Origin: Nautilus pompilius
Taxonomy: Eukaryota; Mollusca; Cephalopoda; Nautilida; Nautilidae
Assembly (NCBI GenBank): GCA_018389105.1
Contig: JACATO010000594.1
Location: 1-64,000, forward strand
Direction: 5' to 3'
DNA: 64,000 nt
The position numbers and the translations under genes were made by a program. Positions 43,520 through 56,500 of this stretch are shown piece after piece (position 1 is the stretch's first letter; every line of letters starts with the position of its first letter). A model generated the notes under the pieces. That model saw only the letters and a program-made list of their open reading frames with translations. It ran no database searches and was not told where the DNA came from.

Positions 43520-45440
43520 ATACAAAAATCACCAGGAAGTCTTGCATTGAAAAGAACAAATATTAATAAGCATTAAAAAAAATTTGTAGTTAAGGACAGG
43601 AATGCAAAGTATGACTTTTCAAAATAAAATGGTGCATGCACATGTAAATAAGTAACCCTTTTATTTCCACATATAATCCCCACAGAAAAGACATTTATTT
43701 AGAAGCCTTAATATGTAACATTAATATTTATTCCTTTACAGGTAAAAGAGTAAAACAACATTCTGACTATATAAATTAGAAAATCCCTCTTTTTTGCTTT
43801 GTTCTAATACAAAGTAATTTATTTGCCAGTTATTCCATATGTTACATTTTCCACAATGCTAACTGCATTGTAGAAATACTGGCCATTAACACACACAAAT
43901 GGTGGTGGTATTTTTTTGTGGGCATAAAAGGCAAATTAATTATTCTCAAGCAAATAAGCATAACTACACCAGAAAATTTTAAAAAAATGGTCTCTCTTAA
44001 ATATACTGTTCTCAATGTACTGCCCATCAATAGCTAGAAATAGAACTCCAGGAGAATCTATTAAAATCAATAACATGCTAACAATCCATTTTAACTAAGT
44101 CCCCGATACAATATATCCACAAAAATCTAAGCAATTAAATTTTAATTTTCTTTGTTAAATCAGTGTGAACAAAAAGAAGAAAAATATATAGTTCGTAGAT
44201 AGCAGTACATTATCCCTTTCTTAATATCTTCTAAATATTAACTGAATTACATTTCTGATTTTATTTTTTTTTCTTTTTAAGATATAATCCTTTGTAGTAG
44301 TTTTTACATGCATAACATGTACACCTCAAAAATAATATTCTACATCCATAATGTGACTAAATGTAAAAACAAAAACTCTGAAATTGCAGAAAAAGCTGCA
44401 TTTACTGGAACATTGTTGTCATCTCTCTCTCACACTCACAATACTTGGGCTTACCAATGTTTGAAAAATTATCCAATTTAATGCTTGCTGATTTGTTCAT
44501 ATCATCAAAATCAAAATATGAAATTTCATTTTCATCCAAGTTAACCAGTTTCCTAATTGATGCTACCTTGAATAAATAATCAATGTGAACAGAAAACCTA
44601 CTCTGAACACCAGTTTAGTCTGTAATCGACCCAAATTCCAATTATTCTTAGCTAATGAAAGTGGTAAGTAAAGCTGACTCAACCCATTGTTAAAATTCAT
44701 GAAGTTGTGTAATCAATTAGTTGTTTTCTTCTTCTAGACTATTAACTTATTGTAAATTTGCCTGACAGAAAAATCTGGATGAAAATAAAATTTCAAATTT
44801 TTAATTTTGATATGAACAAATCTGAGCAGAAATACAATGAATTACCGAGGTTTTCTCAGTGTTGCATAATTAGAAAAGAAACATTTAAAAAATCAATGCA
44901 ATGGAAATTAATTTCAGTATTTTCTTTTTTTTAAAAGAAAAATAAAGTGTGCATATAAATAAAATTTTCCATGATTCATGAGATTTGTCAATCTTTTAAA
45001 AAAGTGTTTATTTTGGAGGAATATTTTAGCTGATTAGTTTATAAAATGACATTTTCTCTATAAGTATATATTTCCATGTATTTTTTAAAATGAATTCCAT
45101 AAGGTGGTTTTGTTTCTTTTTAAGTAATAGAAAAGACTTCTAGAGCCAAGCAAAAACTAATTTTACTTTAAAGAAACATTAACAGTAAATTTAACTCTTC
45201 GTCTCAATTTTCTAAATAAAAAAAAATGATTTGAACCATATAGTATGAGTTATACATAAGTACAGGGACAATACTGAACAAAAGGATTTCCTTATATATT
45301 CACATATCAGAAATAGCAGTTTTAATGTAGATGAAGTCACTGAATGTTGACAAACCATTGAAAAAATTATACATATTTAAATAATTTTTAAGACAACAAA
45401 CATGTAATATTAAAAGACTAACTTTTTTTTGCATTGTTTT
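43520..45440. other. Nothing recognised
   Basis: AT-rich DNA between two Tc1-like remnants. No conserved coding segment or inverted repeat noticed. Confidence 0.55.
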
Positions 45441-45449
45441 TACACACAC

Positions 45450-46430
45450 GCACATCAAAATAATGGGCTGGGCAATTTTTTTGCCTGAACAGCAGCTATG
45501 ACACATGACAGAATCAACAGGGTGCTGGAAGGTGTCCAAAGGGATATTTCCCAATTCAGTCATTGATAATGAACATAATGTATGGAGTGACTTAGGCAGA
45601 GAAACAGGCATCTTTTCAGTTCATCCATCAGATTCTCAACTGGATTAAGATTGCGCTGACCATAACAGATGAGGGTATTGTCATTTTGGCAGTAGCTATC
45701 CACATCAGGGTACACATGAAGCATTGGTGGATGCCCTTGATCAAAGATGTTGTTGAGGTAGGCTTTGGTATTCATTCTTTTTTCTAAGGTGACCAAGGAA
45801 CCCAGGGTATGCCAACCAAACATGTCCCAAATCATGATTCCACCATCAGAGGAGAGGTATGGACAGTTGGGGTTGAGTGATCTTGTGGCTTTCTCCAATT
45901 TTATCTTCTTCCATTTGTGCAAAAAAAGGGTGAAACATTACTAGTCAAACCACATAAATTTCTAGTCCTTTTAGTTCGATGTCTGTGTCCTTAAACCATG
46001 AGGCATCTTTTCATGTTGGTAACTGTGGTCAGTGGTTTATGCAATAATCTCCTGTTCATTCACTGTGTTTATTGCAAGGTATGGCTGGAAATTGGTGATG
46101 ATTGTTCTGCATTAATGTATTTATCAGCTGAACTTTACTAACCTGTAACCTGCCTGTCTTCTTTCTGTTACTATGTTTACAGCCACAATTTCCCTTCAAA
46201 GCACCCCCACTATGGCATCTGCTAGACATGCACCCACTTTCATGCCTTTTTCAAATGCTGTAGTCTTTGTTTATCCCATATCTGTTAGACTGACTACAAA
46301 TGTGCTTGAACAAGTCATATATACTGCTGGTTGGGGGGGGGGATCACTTGAAACATATAGTCAACCTACTTTACATCCATAGCTCAGGTAAGGCCCAAAT
46401 CTGAAGGTGTATAGGTCAGCCAGTGTATAC
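45450..46430 (-). pseudogene. Tc1-like transposase remnant, minus strand
   Basis: A 120-codon open stretch at 45560-45922 reads HKWKKIKLEKATRSLNPN, SDGGIMIWDMFGWHTLGSLV, TLEKRMNTKAYLNNIFDQGH and, after QNDNTLI, RNLNPVENLMDELKR. QND is the second catalytic site; NPVEN carries the final Glu. The spacing between them is much too short, so some 20 codons are deleted there. The upstream half (to about 46430) is decayed. The limits are estimates. Confidence 0.75.
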
Positions 46431-47640
46431 CAGACTAGCAGTTTAAAATACTGAATTCCATCTTTTAGTAATGTTTGGTCTTATTTATTTTTGCAGGAAA
46501 GTGCATCTTATTTACTAAAGATTTCAAAAAAGCAAACTTCTGATAAATTTGGTTTTAATATTTAAAAATTTTCTTTCTTAAATATTTATTTATTTATTGA
46601 CAACCGTTTATCTAATATTCCTTATTTAAAAAAAAAAATTAATTTACCCATCCAAAATTATTTATACGTTATCAATTCACATGAAACTGGAAAGTGTTTG
46701 CAAGTCTTTCACAGAGATGGATTTTTCTGATATCAGTTTTGATTCTTCACAAGCATGGACAACTCTGTAATACAATTTCCCTTACTCCCATAGTTTCTGC
46801 AGTGAATCACTGAAACAAAATCTAATTTTATTTGAAAGTTCATTATATGAATGTTAAATGAAAGAGATTAGTGGTGTTTACACAAAGATAGCCATGACTG
46901 CAATGAGACACTTTTAATATCATTAATTTTTTATATGTAGACATATACAAACCTGCATAAATTCATTTTTTAACCTTTTAAAAATGTTATGCCATAATAC
47001 AATAAAAAAGCTGAAAAATCACTTTCTAGTGCAATAATCTACCTTCTCTACTGTTTAAATAGATTAGTGACTTCATATAGTAGAAATGCTATAAATCGAT
47101 CTGTTCTGCACTGATAAAACTCTTGTATACATCTATTAATTCAATGAAAAAATAGATATACCAAACTGTTTTAGAACTATAATTATTTAGTCCTTTGATC
47201 TGTGTGAAATGACTATCCTTTCAAACTATATCCTTATTAAGGATACTGGGTGACTTTCTAATGCACTAAAGGTGCTTTTGATGAACCCTATAGTTGTTCT
47301 CTCTCTTTCAATGGTTTTTGAACCATCATTCACTGAACCTATGGAATAATGGGCCTAGCAAGGGGGGGGGCAGTTCTCAAATGTCTATTAGCTTAGTTAG
47401 ATGCTCTATACTCCATGTACAAACTTCTAAACCATAGACGCCTTAATGCCCCTTCATCACTAACCCAGACAATTTGATGCTGCTTTGCACTGTATAAATA
47501 AGAAACCAATGGTTTTCTGTGTTTTCCCCACTGATCTTCCCAGTAGTCCTCTGGCACCTATGTCTACCAAGAAAAACCATACCTTACATCCTTTCACCTC
47601 GAATTTTTGGCAAATGTCTTCATACTTGGTCCTTTACATT
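46431..47640. other. Nothing recognised
   Basis: AT-rich DNA with a G run near 47364. No gene or element identified. Confidence 0.5.
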
Positions 47641-47649
47641 TGTTTGCCA

Positions 47650-49640
47650 CTTCTATTTTGTCTTTTCTTAAGACAATCTTGAACAAATGCTAATTTCCAG
47701 GTCTCCAAAAATTTTATAGTTGCCAGCTAAAATAAGAGTCACAATAAGGAGGTCAAACAATTTTTTTTGCCTTCTAAGTAACCCATAGTTTGGTAAATTA
47801 ATCAAGTATCCAAAAATTGCTTTGTTACTCAAGCTGGAGTTCATGACTATTTTTTTTATGTAAATTAACGCTCGCATATCTTCTGGAAATGATTTTGATT
47901 GGAGTGGATTTGCTATCCTCTAAAGTCCTAAGGCCACTCCGGGCTACCTGCTGAGCAGTGAACACCAGGAAGTTCAACGGACAATTTTTTCTTATAAGTG
48001 GTAAACAAAGTGTATAAGTACAGATTGAGTCTTGCTGATTTCTAAATTCTTGAATGAAAACTCGGACTAGGTCCCACAGGTTTTTATGCTGCAAGGGTCA
48101 CTTCCTTCTTTTCACTCCTACTTGCATCCTCATCCATTTTCTTATATTTTTCATGGCATGTGCACACTGCTTCCATCACTTTCAGTTATCATGCATTGCC
48201 ACTTGTTTGTTAAAAAGTAGACACAATGTAATTAATAAAACCAAGGTTTTCTTGCTATTTAAGAGCAAGAGTATATAAGTTGTCCATAATTTTCAAAATA
48301 ATTGTCTATACAGGTTTGTACAGTTTTAGTAAGACTGTCATATCAGCCCAAATGTGCTTTTCGCTTTTGGTATCATTGGTGGTTATCAGAAAAGATAGTT
48401 ACCAACTACGTTATTTTGGTTGCCAATTGCAACCTGATGACCATATTTTTGGAGCCCTGCTAATTTTCATCCTACACCCACCAGTACTGTCCAATCATTG
48501 GCTAATAGTCCCTTTAGCTTTCTTGGGTACCCCCTCCACCAGTGGAGCTGACTTTCGAAATAACTTGCATGCTTTCACTTCTCCTGTTTTCTTCACCAGC
48601 ACCCCTAAAACTTCATTATAGTGCCTTAATTACCATTCCTGCATTAATGCTACCTTACAACTTGATAAGAGCTATGTCTGAATGTGTGTTGTTTTATGTA
48701 CCACAGTAACTATCCTCTTGAGGTTAGCTGATGTAATACAACAATGTTCGTGGCTGACACAGACAGACAGACTTGATTTTTCAAGTCAGATCAATTTTTT
48801 TAAAAAAATTATCTCTTCCCTTACCTCAAATCTAATGTAAAAGTTTATAAAATATTTCATAATCATCTCCTGCATCTTTTCTGGGAAGAAAGGCCTTTTC
48901 ATAGTTTTTCCACTAATTTGTGAGGTGTGCTGATCCATAGACACTGGCTAGGTCAAGTTGTTATGGGTTTATTTTATATGTTGGCCTAATTTATTAGCTA
49001 TCCTATTACTGTCATGTTCTCCAAGTATCCAGAAAATCCAGGTATTCCTCCTTACTTCAATAATATGCTGATAAATTTATCTGTGAGGACATACTGTTAC
49101 CTGTTTGAAAATGGAGAAAATCATTTTTCTTTCCATACTTATGGATACAGTTCTGAATTGTTATCAGATATGATCTTTACTTTCTGTGAACAAAACATCC
49201 ATCTGATCACTAACATAGTCCTGGGATTTTACCTTTCCTCCACAACACATTGAATACTTTCAGAAAGATCTTTACTGTTTTAGACAATGTTTATAGGGTT
49301 TATATGGTAAATCATTCGAGCCTGGGACTGATGCTGCCCTAGCTTTCCTAATCACATTCTTCAAGGTGGGTTTTTGGAAGATTAAGTCTACATGAAAAGT
49401 TTGAAGTTTATGAGTTCTTCAACAACTTCCAGATTTGCCTCTCCATTTATCACTGCATTTCTTGTAAGTAATCTTCAACCACTTGAGCTGTGTCTTCAAG
49501 GTTACCTCCTTTGTTTGCCTCTAAGAATTGTTTTACAGGTTGTTTATAAATACTTCCATACTTTTTCTCTTGTTTCTGTTTTACTCTTTCTTATCTGGCA
49601 TTTCTAAGAAATTTTGCCCTTTCCCCCATAATTATTTTCA
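47650..49640 (-). pseudogene. Non-LTR retrotransposon RT remnant, minus strand
   Basis: On the minus strand, from about 49630: ERVKQKQEKKYGSIYKQPVK, VKQFLEANKGGNLEDTAQVV, then RKARAASVPGSNDLPYKPYK near 49330, which matches the conserved RKARAASAPGPNGIPYKxYK start of one RT family common in molluscs and fish. Further on, GGIPGFSGYLE near 49030 and weaker segments to 48860 (EKMQEMIMKYFINFY-like) follow in the expected order. The stretch 48110-48780 is hardly readable and 47650-48110 may be another element. This is a different family from the one at 8150-13061. Confidence 0.65.
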
Positions 49641-52600
49641 ATGTCAGCTAGTGGCTTATAATAAAAGTATTAAAATACACAGCAAAATGATCAACACATT
49701 AAACATGGTACTTTAACTGCTAAAATATTTAAAAAAAAAAAATGGAAAATTTGGCTCAGTATATGAAAGATTTTAAATGTTTTTTTGTTTTTTCTCAAGA
49801 GAAAAAGTCTCATTAATTCAAAATGTCTAACATTTAGATTTTTTTTAATCAATAATGATGTTGAAATTATAATTTACCAATGCCACATTGTTGTTTGCTT
49901 TTTTTGGAACCCTAGTCTCTTTTAATAAGGTTAGTTTTTATACAATTAAAAACAATAATAGTTTTTGTATGGTGGATTCTAGAAACAAACACTGTCTTTA
50001 AAAAATGTAGTAACATGAAACAAACCTAAAGAATAAAAACCAAATTAACACAGATGATTTTTCTACTTCATAAAATAACCACGTCAAGAAACAGAGCCAA
50101 GACTGTTTTCAACTCATTCTGTCCAATATAAAACTTGACAGTTACCAGTACATGGAAATTAAAATAACTATGGCAAATATTCAAACAGTACCAGACATAA
50201 GTGCTCAAGTTTTGTGGCAATTTATCTCAACTTAAAGATGCTGGTCTCCATCATATCAAGTTTATTTTCCCCTATACATTTTTTCATTGATTCTTATTAC
50301 CTAAAATAATTGTCTCATAGTTAATAAGAGTGTGAAAAACATTTACATCCAACACAAAATATACATCAGCACTAAAACAAATGAGTGAATGTATGTGGGC
50401 TTGCACATCTAATCTAAGAATCTCATTTCTCATTTAAAAATCCTTGCTTGATCAAAATTGAAAATCCAGCTAGCTGGTAAATAGTCAGAGATAGTTAACT
50501 CTTAAAACCCTGTTCATGTTGGTATTAACATGATCCCACTAGTATTTTGTTGGATTCTGTTTATTGCATTAGTAAAGCGATGAATAAATAGAAAAACAAC
50601 AAATGAATTTGGTGATATATTGTAATGATGTTAAACATTGGGCATAATTTATTGCTAGAAGATTATTAATGCCATGTTAAGACAATTTTATTTTTCACTT
50701 TTACTATAATTTAGAAGTTCATGTCGGATTTTTAAAATTGAAAGTAATATATATGAGATAAAGTTGAAAAAACGTCTACCAATATGAACTGTCATAGCTT
50801 AGAAACTAAGGTCAGCGAGATAAAGACTCATAACAGTAATGTGCATTTGCTTAAGTTGGGTAGTTCTCACATATCCTAGTTTAACCTACTGGGTTATTTT
50901 AGTCTGGAAACACAAAACTTGAGAGATTTGGAAACAATGGCTAACAGTAAAGTACTAATGCACTCTGACTTCAGCTATCCTACTGAAAGAAACTCGAACT
51001 CTTACAATTAGAAGTTGGAGGAAATCAGTGTCCTAAAGAAACTACAGAAAATATAAGCTAGCACAAATGTGAGTGAACCACAGAGCCCTGGTTACAAAGC
51101 CGACAGTTCAAGTCATAAACAATCAAACTGCTTCTGCATGCTACACTAACTCAAGTATTGTTACATTTAGAAAAATACACTGCGTATAAGAATGTTATCC
51201 ACAATGACAACTATTTTTACTTTAAGCATAAAGATTTTAATCCTTAAAAACCAATATAAATTCACTTCAATCTTAAACACAATTTTGTCTGAAAAAAAAA
51301 AGATCAATATTTTAAAATACATGATGAAAACATTCTATTTTATTTAACATAAATTGTGTGTTAAAGATTAATTTTTCTTCTTCCATAATAAAAAGATAGA
51401 AATTAATTTATGCAAAGATTATGTTAATCACAAGAATTTTTCATGGTTTGAACAATATGACTAAGGGCAAAAAGAAAAGTAGCAGCACTTACAACCTCTT
51501 GGCCAATCTCTATGAATTCAGCCTAACGAAGTTAACTTACTCAGTTTATATGTATGTATAAAACACATTCTTTGATGCATACTTTGTGCTAAACTTGTTA
51601 AATGTTTGTGCTAAGTCTTGTCTTCCTATGGTAGGTCATTCATTTATTCATAACCGCATAGCTCCTTATCCACAGTGGATAATTTAAGTGGGATGTTTTT
51701 GTACAACCAAAAGATTGGCATTTTAAAAAAAAAATTTAAAAACCAAATAAACATGAGAGAGTCACAATAACCACACAACAAAAACTTATGGCTAATAATC
51801 ACTTTTTCCAATAGAGCCATTTTAATAAATCTGTGGATTAAAAGGTATCACCACAACTATAAAGAATGAACAAGTTACTGATTGGCTTCTTAATAGAATT
51901 TACAATAGAAATGTATAATTTTATAAGAAACAAAAAATATAATTATGTAATTTAAAAGAAATAAAAAGCATTCAATAATGATATATGTAATAAACAAAAA
52001 CTCAAAACTATGGTTCTATTTCATAGTCAAATTTTTAAAGAAACAGCCTATATTATCACTAGGAGTATTCTAATGATTAATTGTAAATATAGCCATAGCA
52101 ACATGAAAAACAGTCATGAGAAGGTACAGAACAAAAAGTAATGGCTAGAAATGTCTGTTTATCAGAATGTAATTCATCTAATGGCTTTCCTATTCTAATC
52201 AACCAATTATATTTTAAAAATTAATGACACTTAGTGCGTTTATACAAATTTATGTAAATAAAGCTTATAGTCACAATTAAACTTGAATCAAAATGCTAGA
52301 AAAAAGATTCTTACTTGATATTTATGCATGTCCACTGATCTACCTTAAAAGTGGGTTCCATATTTGTTCTGTTTTTATCACGTCAGTGCGAGATACCATG
52401 AGCAAAAGAAAGATTTGTTCTAATCACCACCAACTCAGCACCTACAAGAAAACTGCCATATAAGAGGTTCAAAATTTCCACCTGTATTAAAACAGTATTG
52501 ATTTTTTTTTTATAGAAATATGCAAGCAACTGAAAAATTATCAGCAATATAAACAAGTCCTGTCATGAAATAACAATCAGCAAATCATAGCAAACACACA

Positions 52601-55600
52601 ATGCCTGGGAAACCTTACGCCCTGCCTGCCATAGATTTATTTATAACCTCAATGCATACGTCATAACAACTTCAGTTCCAATGGCCAGGCCAGCAGCAGT
52701 TTTCACAGTATTCATTATTGATCTCCTAAAAAGGCGGCTGAACCAGTAGCCAACTTCTTCAATACTACATTTAGAAAATCTTCCATAATCAACAGCATCT
52801 CTGGATGTGGACTAAATGAGTGTATAACTGTAAAGAAAGCAACTGTAGAGTATGTGTGTGTGTGTGTGTGTGCTAGTAAATTTCTTTTAGCAACAAGTCA
52901 CCATTTTGCTGGCCAGTAGGTATAGAATATTCTCTGCATCCATTTGGAAAAGCACCGGTAATAAAGGTCACAAAAAAGTCACATATACATGTCGTAAACA
53001 CTAGTGGACATCCAAATAATGTAATCTAGTTAGGGAATGTTTATGACAAGGTAGAACGATGGCAGCATCAGTTTAACGTTTTCTCCCTAACACGTGAAAG
53101 TTAATCAACAAGATCTGCGCAGAGACGTCTAATGTGCAGACTGAGGTGGGTGATGTTCCACTGAGGAAGAAAACAATGTTGATCATGGGCAACAGAACTT
53201 GGTGGAAGGGCAATGCTAAGCAATTCATTTTATATGCTGTTGTGAGAACTGTATTGACTGTCAGATAAATAAAGATGAATTTATAGTTTCTATCATAATT
53301 AATTTATTCATTTTGTATGTTACTTTATCCAAAATAGAAACATTAAAATTTCCAATATCTATCCACTCACAGTTTTCCAGCTCACAATTAGCCCACTCAA
53401 TTATCCTCAAACCATTCAACCCGTGTTATGGGCTGTTAAAAAAACACAGGGCGCAACCCTGAACAATTAGTTAACTACTTAAAAATGTTAAAGCGCATTG
53501 AGACATGTTGTTGCTTAATTTTATCAATATTACTCCTGTTCATACTATTAAGGTTATCTCTCAATCTGAAAAAAAAACTTGCTAACCCAAATTTCAAAGA
53601 TTATATCTTAAAGAGATGCTCACACACACCTATAACATTATAAAAACAAAACAAGTCTACCAAAATAGATCAAACAATGGCATCATCCACCAATTTGTTT
53701 ACAATAATTACCATTGACACATTTCATTTTATACAAAATTACAAAAGCAAACAAGATGTGCAACTTTTTCTTCTTAGATCCAGTAGGGATAATTTACTTG
53801 TTTAGTTTAGCGAATATTTTAAATAGTTTTATGAAGATCTCAACTTCCACACAGACAGAACGAAAAAGCTTGGTATTCAACTTGTGTCATGCGTTTTTAA
53901 AATATCACCAGTATTTTGTCTTGCTAAATGTGTTTTGAACTAGATACAAATCAGTGCATCAGAAATGCTCACAAGAATTACGTGTATTGGCTGTAGCCAG
54001 ACTTAGTTTCTATTGTTCACATTTTCATGCTATAAAACTGGTATACGACACACGAACTTTAGAATTAATTAGACAGAGTTATCAGTAACGGCAGCTCACG
54101 GACTATTTGGGATCTTTTTCTTTGAACATGCTTGCTGCCGTCAGCAAAGATCACCAGAAAAAACCTAAAAGGAAACCAATGGGGCAAAGATCAGCCACAT
54201 GCCACTTTGGGGTTTAGCCAAGAATAATTCTACATTAAAATATTCTTAAATACTGTGATTAAGCCAGCTATAATTTTCTTAAATGTCTGGATAGGCTGGC
54301 AAAAAAAAAAAGAAAATCTTTTTTTTTAAAGAAACAACTCGTTTTTAGGTAACAAAAATAAGAATCAGCTTTAAATAATAACAACCAACCACTAGGCCCA
54401 GGCCCAGAGTAAGGTGGACAAACACCACCAGGGAAGAGATGAAAGCAGCCATAGTGGTAAAAATAATCAATTCTTTGCCATCCATCGAGGATTATTGGAA
54501 TGAGGATGACAAAATTAGTGTCAAAGTAATAACAGTGAAGAGATTCAAAAAACAATTCAATCGGTATTAACATCTCTGTTACAACAACTGATTAATTTTA
54601 CTCTACACTTAATTTTTTTTAACTTTCTGCACTATAAATTAAATTTTTCCTTTCATTTCCTTCACAACCCTGAACTGTGCGCTAAGTCATTGGTTATAGG
54701 AATCATTCCACGATTTTTTAGCGTTTTTTAATGATAATCAGGTAGGTGCATTTTGTGTAGTCAACAGCCAACTCAAAATTGTCGGAACCTGAACCATCTG
54801 TGCATATTAAGTACTGCATCTCCTGAATGAGAAAGGGTTAATGCTTGACAAGTCATGCCAAAAATGTACATTCACCTTATGTCCTTTGTTCCAGTTGGAG
54901 TGAGAAAACCCCTGGATACCAGAAGTGTGTAACACACTAGGAATAAATGTCATAGTAAATATGCCTACAGGATCATTTGGAGTCTGTTTATGGTACAATC
55001 CCAAAAAAAGAAAGTGGAAAAGCTCATAATATAATATATCTTATATTAAAAATATGGCTACTATTAAAAGAATTTAGACAAAAAGTTTAAAAACTTGATT
55101 TTGAAATTCCTTCTAAACTTTCCCACAGTAAACGATAAAATCAGCAAGTCATAAAAGACGATGAGTTCTCTATATCGTGGATTTCTCTTTTAATAAATCA
55201 CCCACGTAGTCAGGAACCTGAATGCGTGTGCAGTCAAAAGAGAAAGACTGCTATTTCCATCCATCAGTTTCCAAATAAAACATTGCAGCTACAAGACAGA
55301 GCGGTATGCAAGACGACTGATGAATTACGATCCTTGTTGTTTTGTAGAGGACAGTTAACATCTTCAAGCTTACTTCCTCCAAGTCATATAAAGTCTGGCA
55401 CCAATGTGATCCATTCAGTATGGCTGTTATTTTTCATCCCACCACTGTGTTGTTTTACAAGCTGCTAGATTTCAAAAAAAAAAAAAACAAACCTAAAACA
55501 ATCTCTTCCAATAGTTCCCCTCTCAACCATTTTTTTACTTATTTAGAAAACAAGGTGCTTTATTCAAATGATCTAATGGTAAATCACTTTATTATTTATC

Positions 55601-56160
55601 ATTACATTAGACGCATTATATGCATAGTTTTAGCTCTAATAGTTTTGGTCAATCATTATACTTGAAATATTCTTTTGGAAGATAATCCAACGGATGAAAC
55701 AAAGAAAAATCTCATTAAAATACTTGATTTTGGGAACACAGTGGTGTCATTGCTCGCAAGAAAAAAAAAGAAGCAGAAAGTATGAAAAAATTGCAGAACA
55801 CAAGTAAAAGCACACGAATACCAAGATGAGCAGATAAAATTTCAAATTTATCATTCATTTATCTACATCCAGACTTGGGAGTCAATTATTTAGTTTTGGA
55901 AACTTTGTTAAAGAGCTATTAACCACAGACACTGCAGCATTAATAAACTCTTCATCGATAAAAACTATTTGAAAACCTAGTCCGCTCTCTCTACTTTGTA
56001 ATTTGATCATCAAATTCTCATTTATATTTCTGATTAATGGAAACAATCATTAACTTTATAAGAAATAGTAATCAAATATCAACAACACGGCAGTAAGATT
56101 TGTAATAACTCCTTTAATGTACCTCTAATATTTTTATTTGCTCTAAATTAAATTAAATTT
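49641..56160. other. 6.5 kb without recognised genes
   Basis: AT-rich DNA. I looked for an upstream tub exon with a matching phase and found none I could defend. A (TG)n run lies at 52854-52871. No transposase, RNA gene or paired inverted repeat recognised. Confidence 0.5.
52854..52871. repeat. (TG)n microsatellite
   Basis: About nine TG units after tatg. Confidence 0.85.
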
Positions 56161-56169
56161 TGTTGAATA

Positions 56170-56500
56170 TACAGAATACTCTCGATAACTCAAGTGCAGG
56201 GACCAAAAATACTTCAAGTTATACAAAATCTGACTTAATCAGAAGTTGTTTTTTTTTTTAAAAAAATCTAAGATAGTGATTTCTATTCTTTACATTTCCA
56301 TTGTTCGGGTAACCATCTTTGGTCTCACTGTAATTTCTAAACCAGGTGGAAAGAGTATTTGGAGCAATGTCAAACTGCTTTGTTGTGTTTTTTTATTTTT
56401 TAGTCTCTTTTCAAATTCAAGAATTTCCTGAAGCTTTCTCAATTTTTCTAAATCCGCAGTCAACATTTTTGTGAGTCAAAAAAAAAAATACAACTGATAC
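56170..56500 (-). mobile_element. Tigger/pogo fragment with only the N-terminal HTH
   Basis: The left side has a pogo/Tigger-like end (cagaatactctcgataactc). On the minus strand the interior keeps EILEFEKRLKNKKTQQ and, one frame over, FDIAPNTLSTWFRN, the psq-type helix-turn-helix of Tigger transposases. The sequence then runs straight into the terminal repeat, so the whole DDE domain is missing. The right-hand end was not found. Confidence 0.55.

Noticed and set aside
51480..51520. Possible upstream tub exon with donor gtaagt (minus strand) at about 51490
   Set aside because: In the needed phase a stop lies close upstream, with no acceptor or start after it that I could support.
52305..52340. 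Possible first exon ending MHKYQ before gtaag (minus strand)
   Set aside because: It ends in phase 0, while exon 1 needs two bases from the preceding exon.
54268..54573. 101-codon minus-strand frame with aromatic-rich protein
   Set aside because: Low-complexity AT-driven translation with no conserved motif and no splice context.
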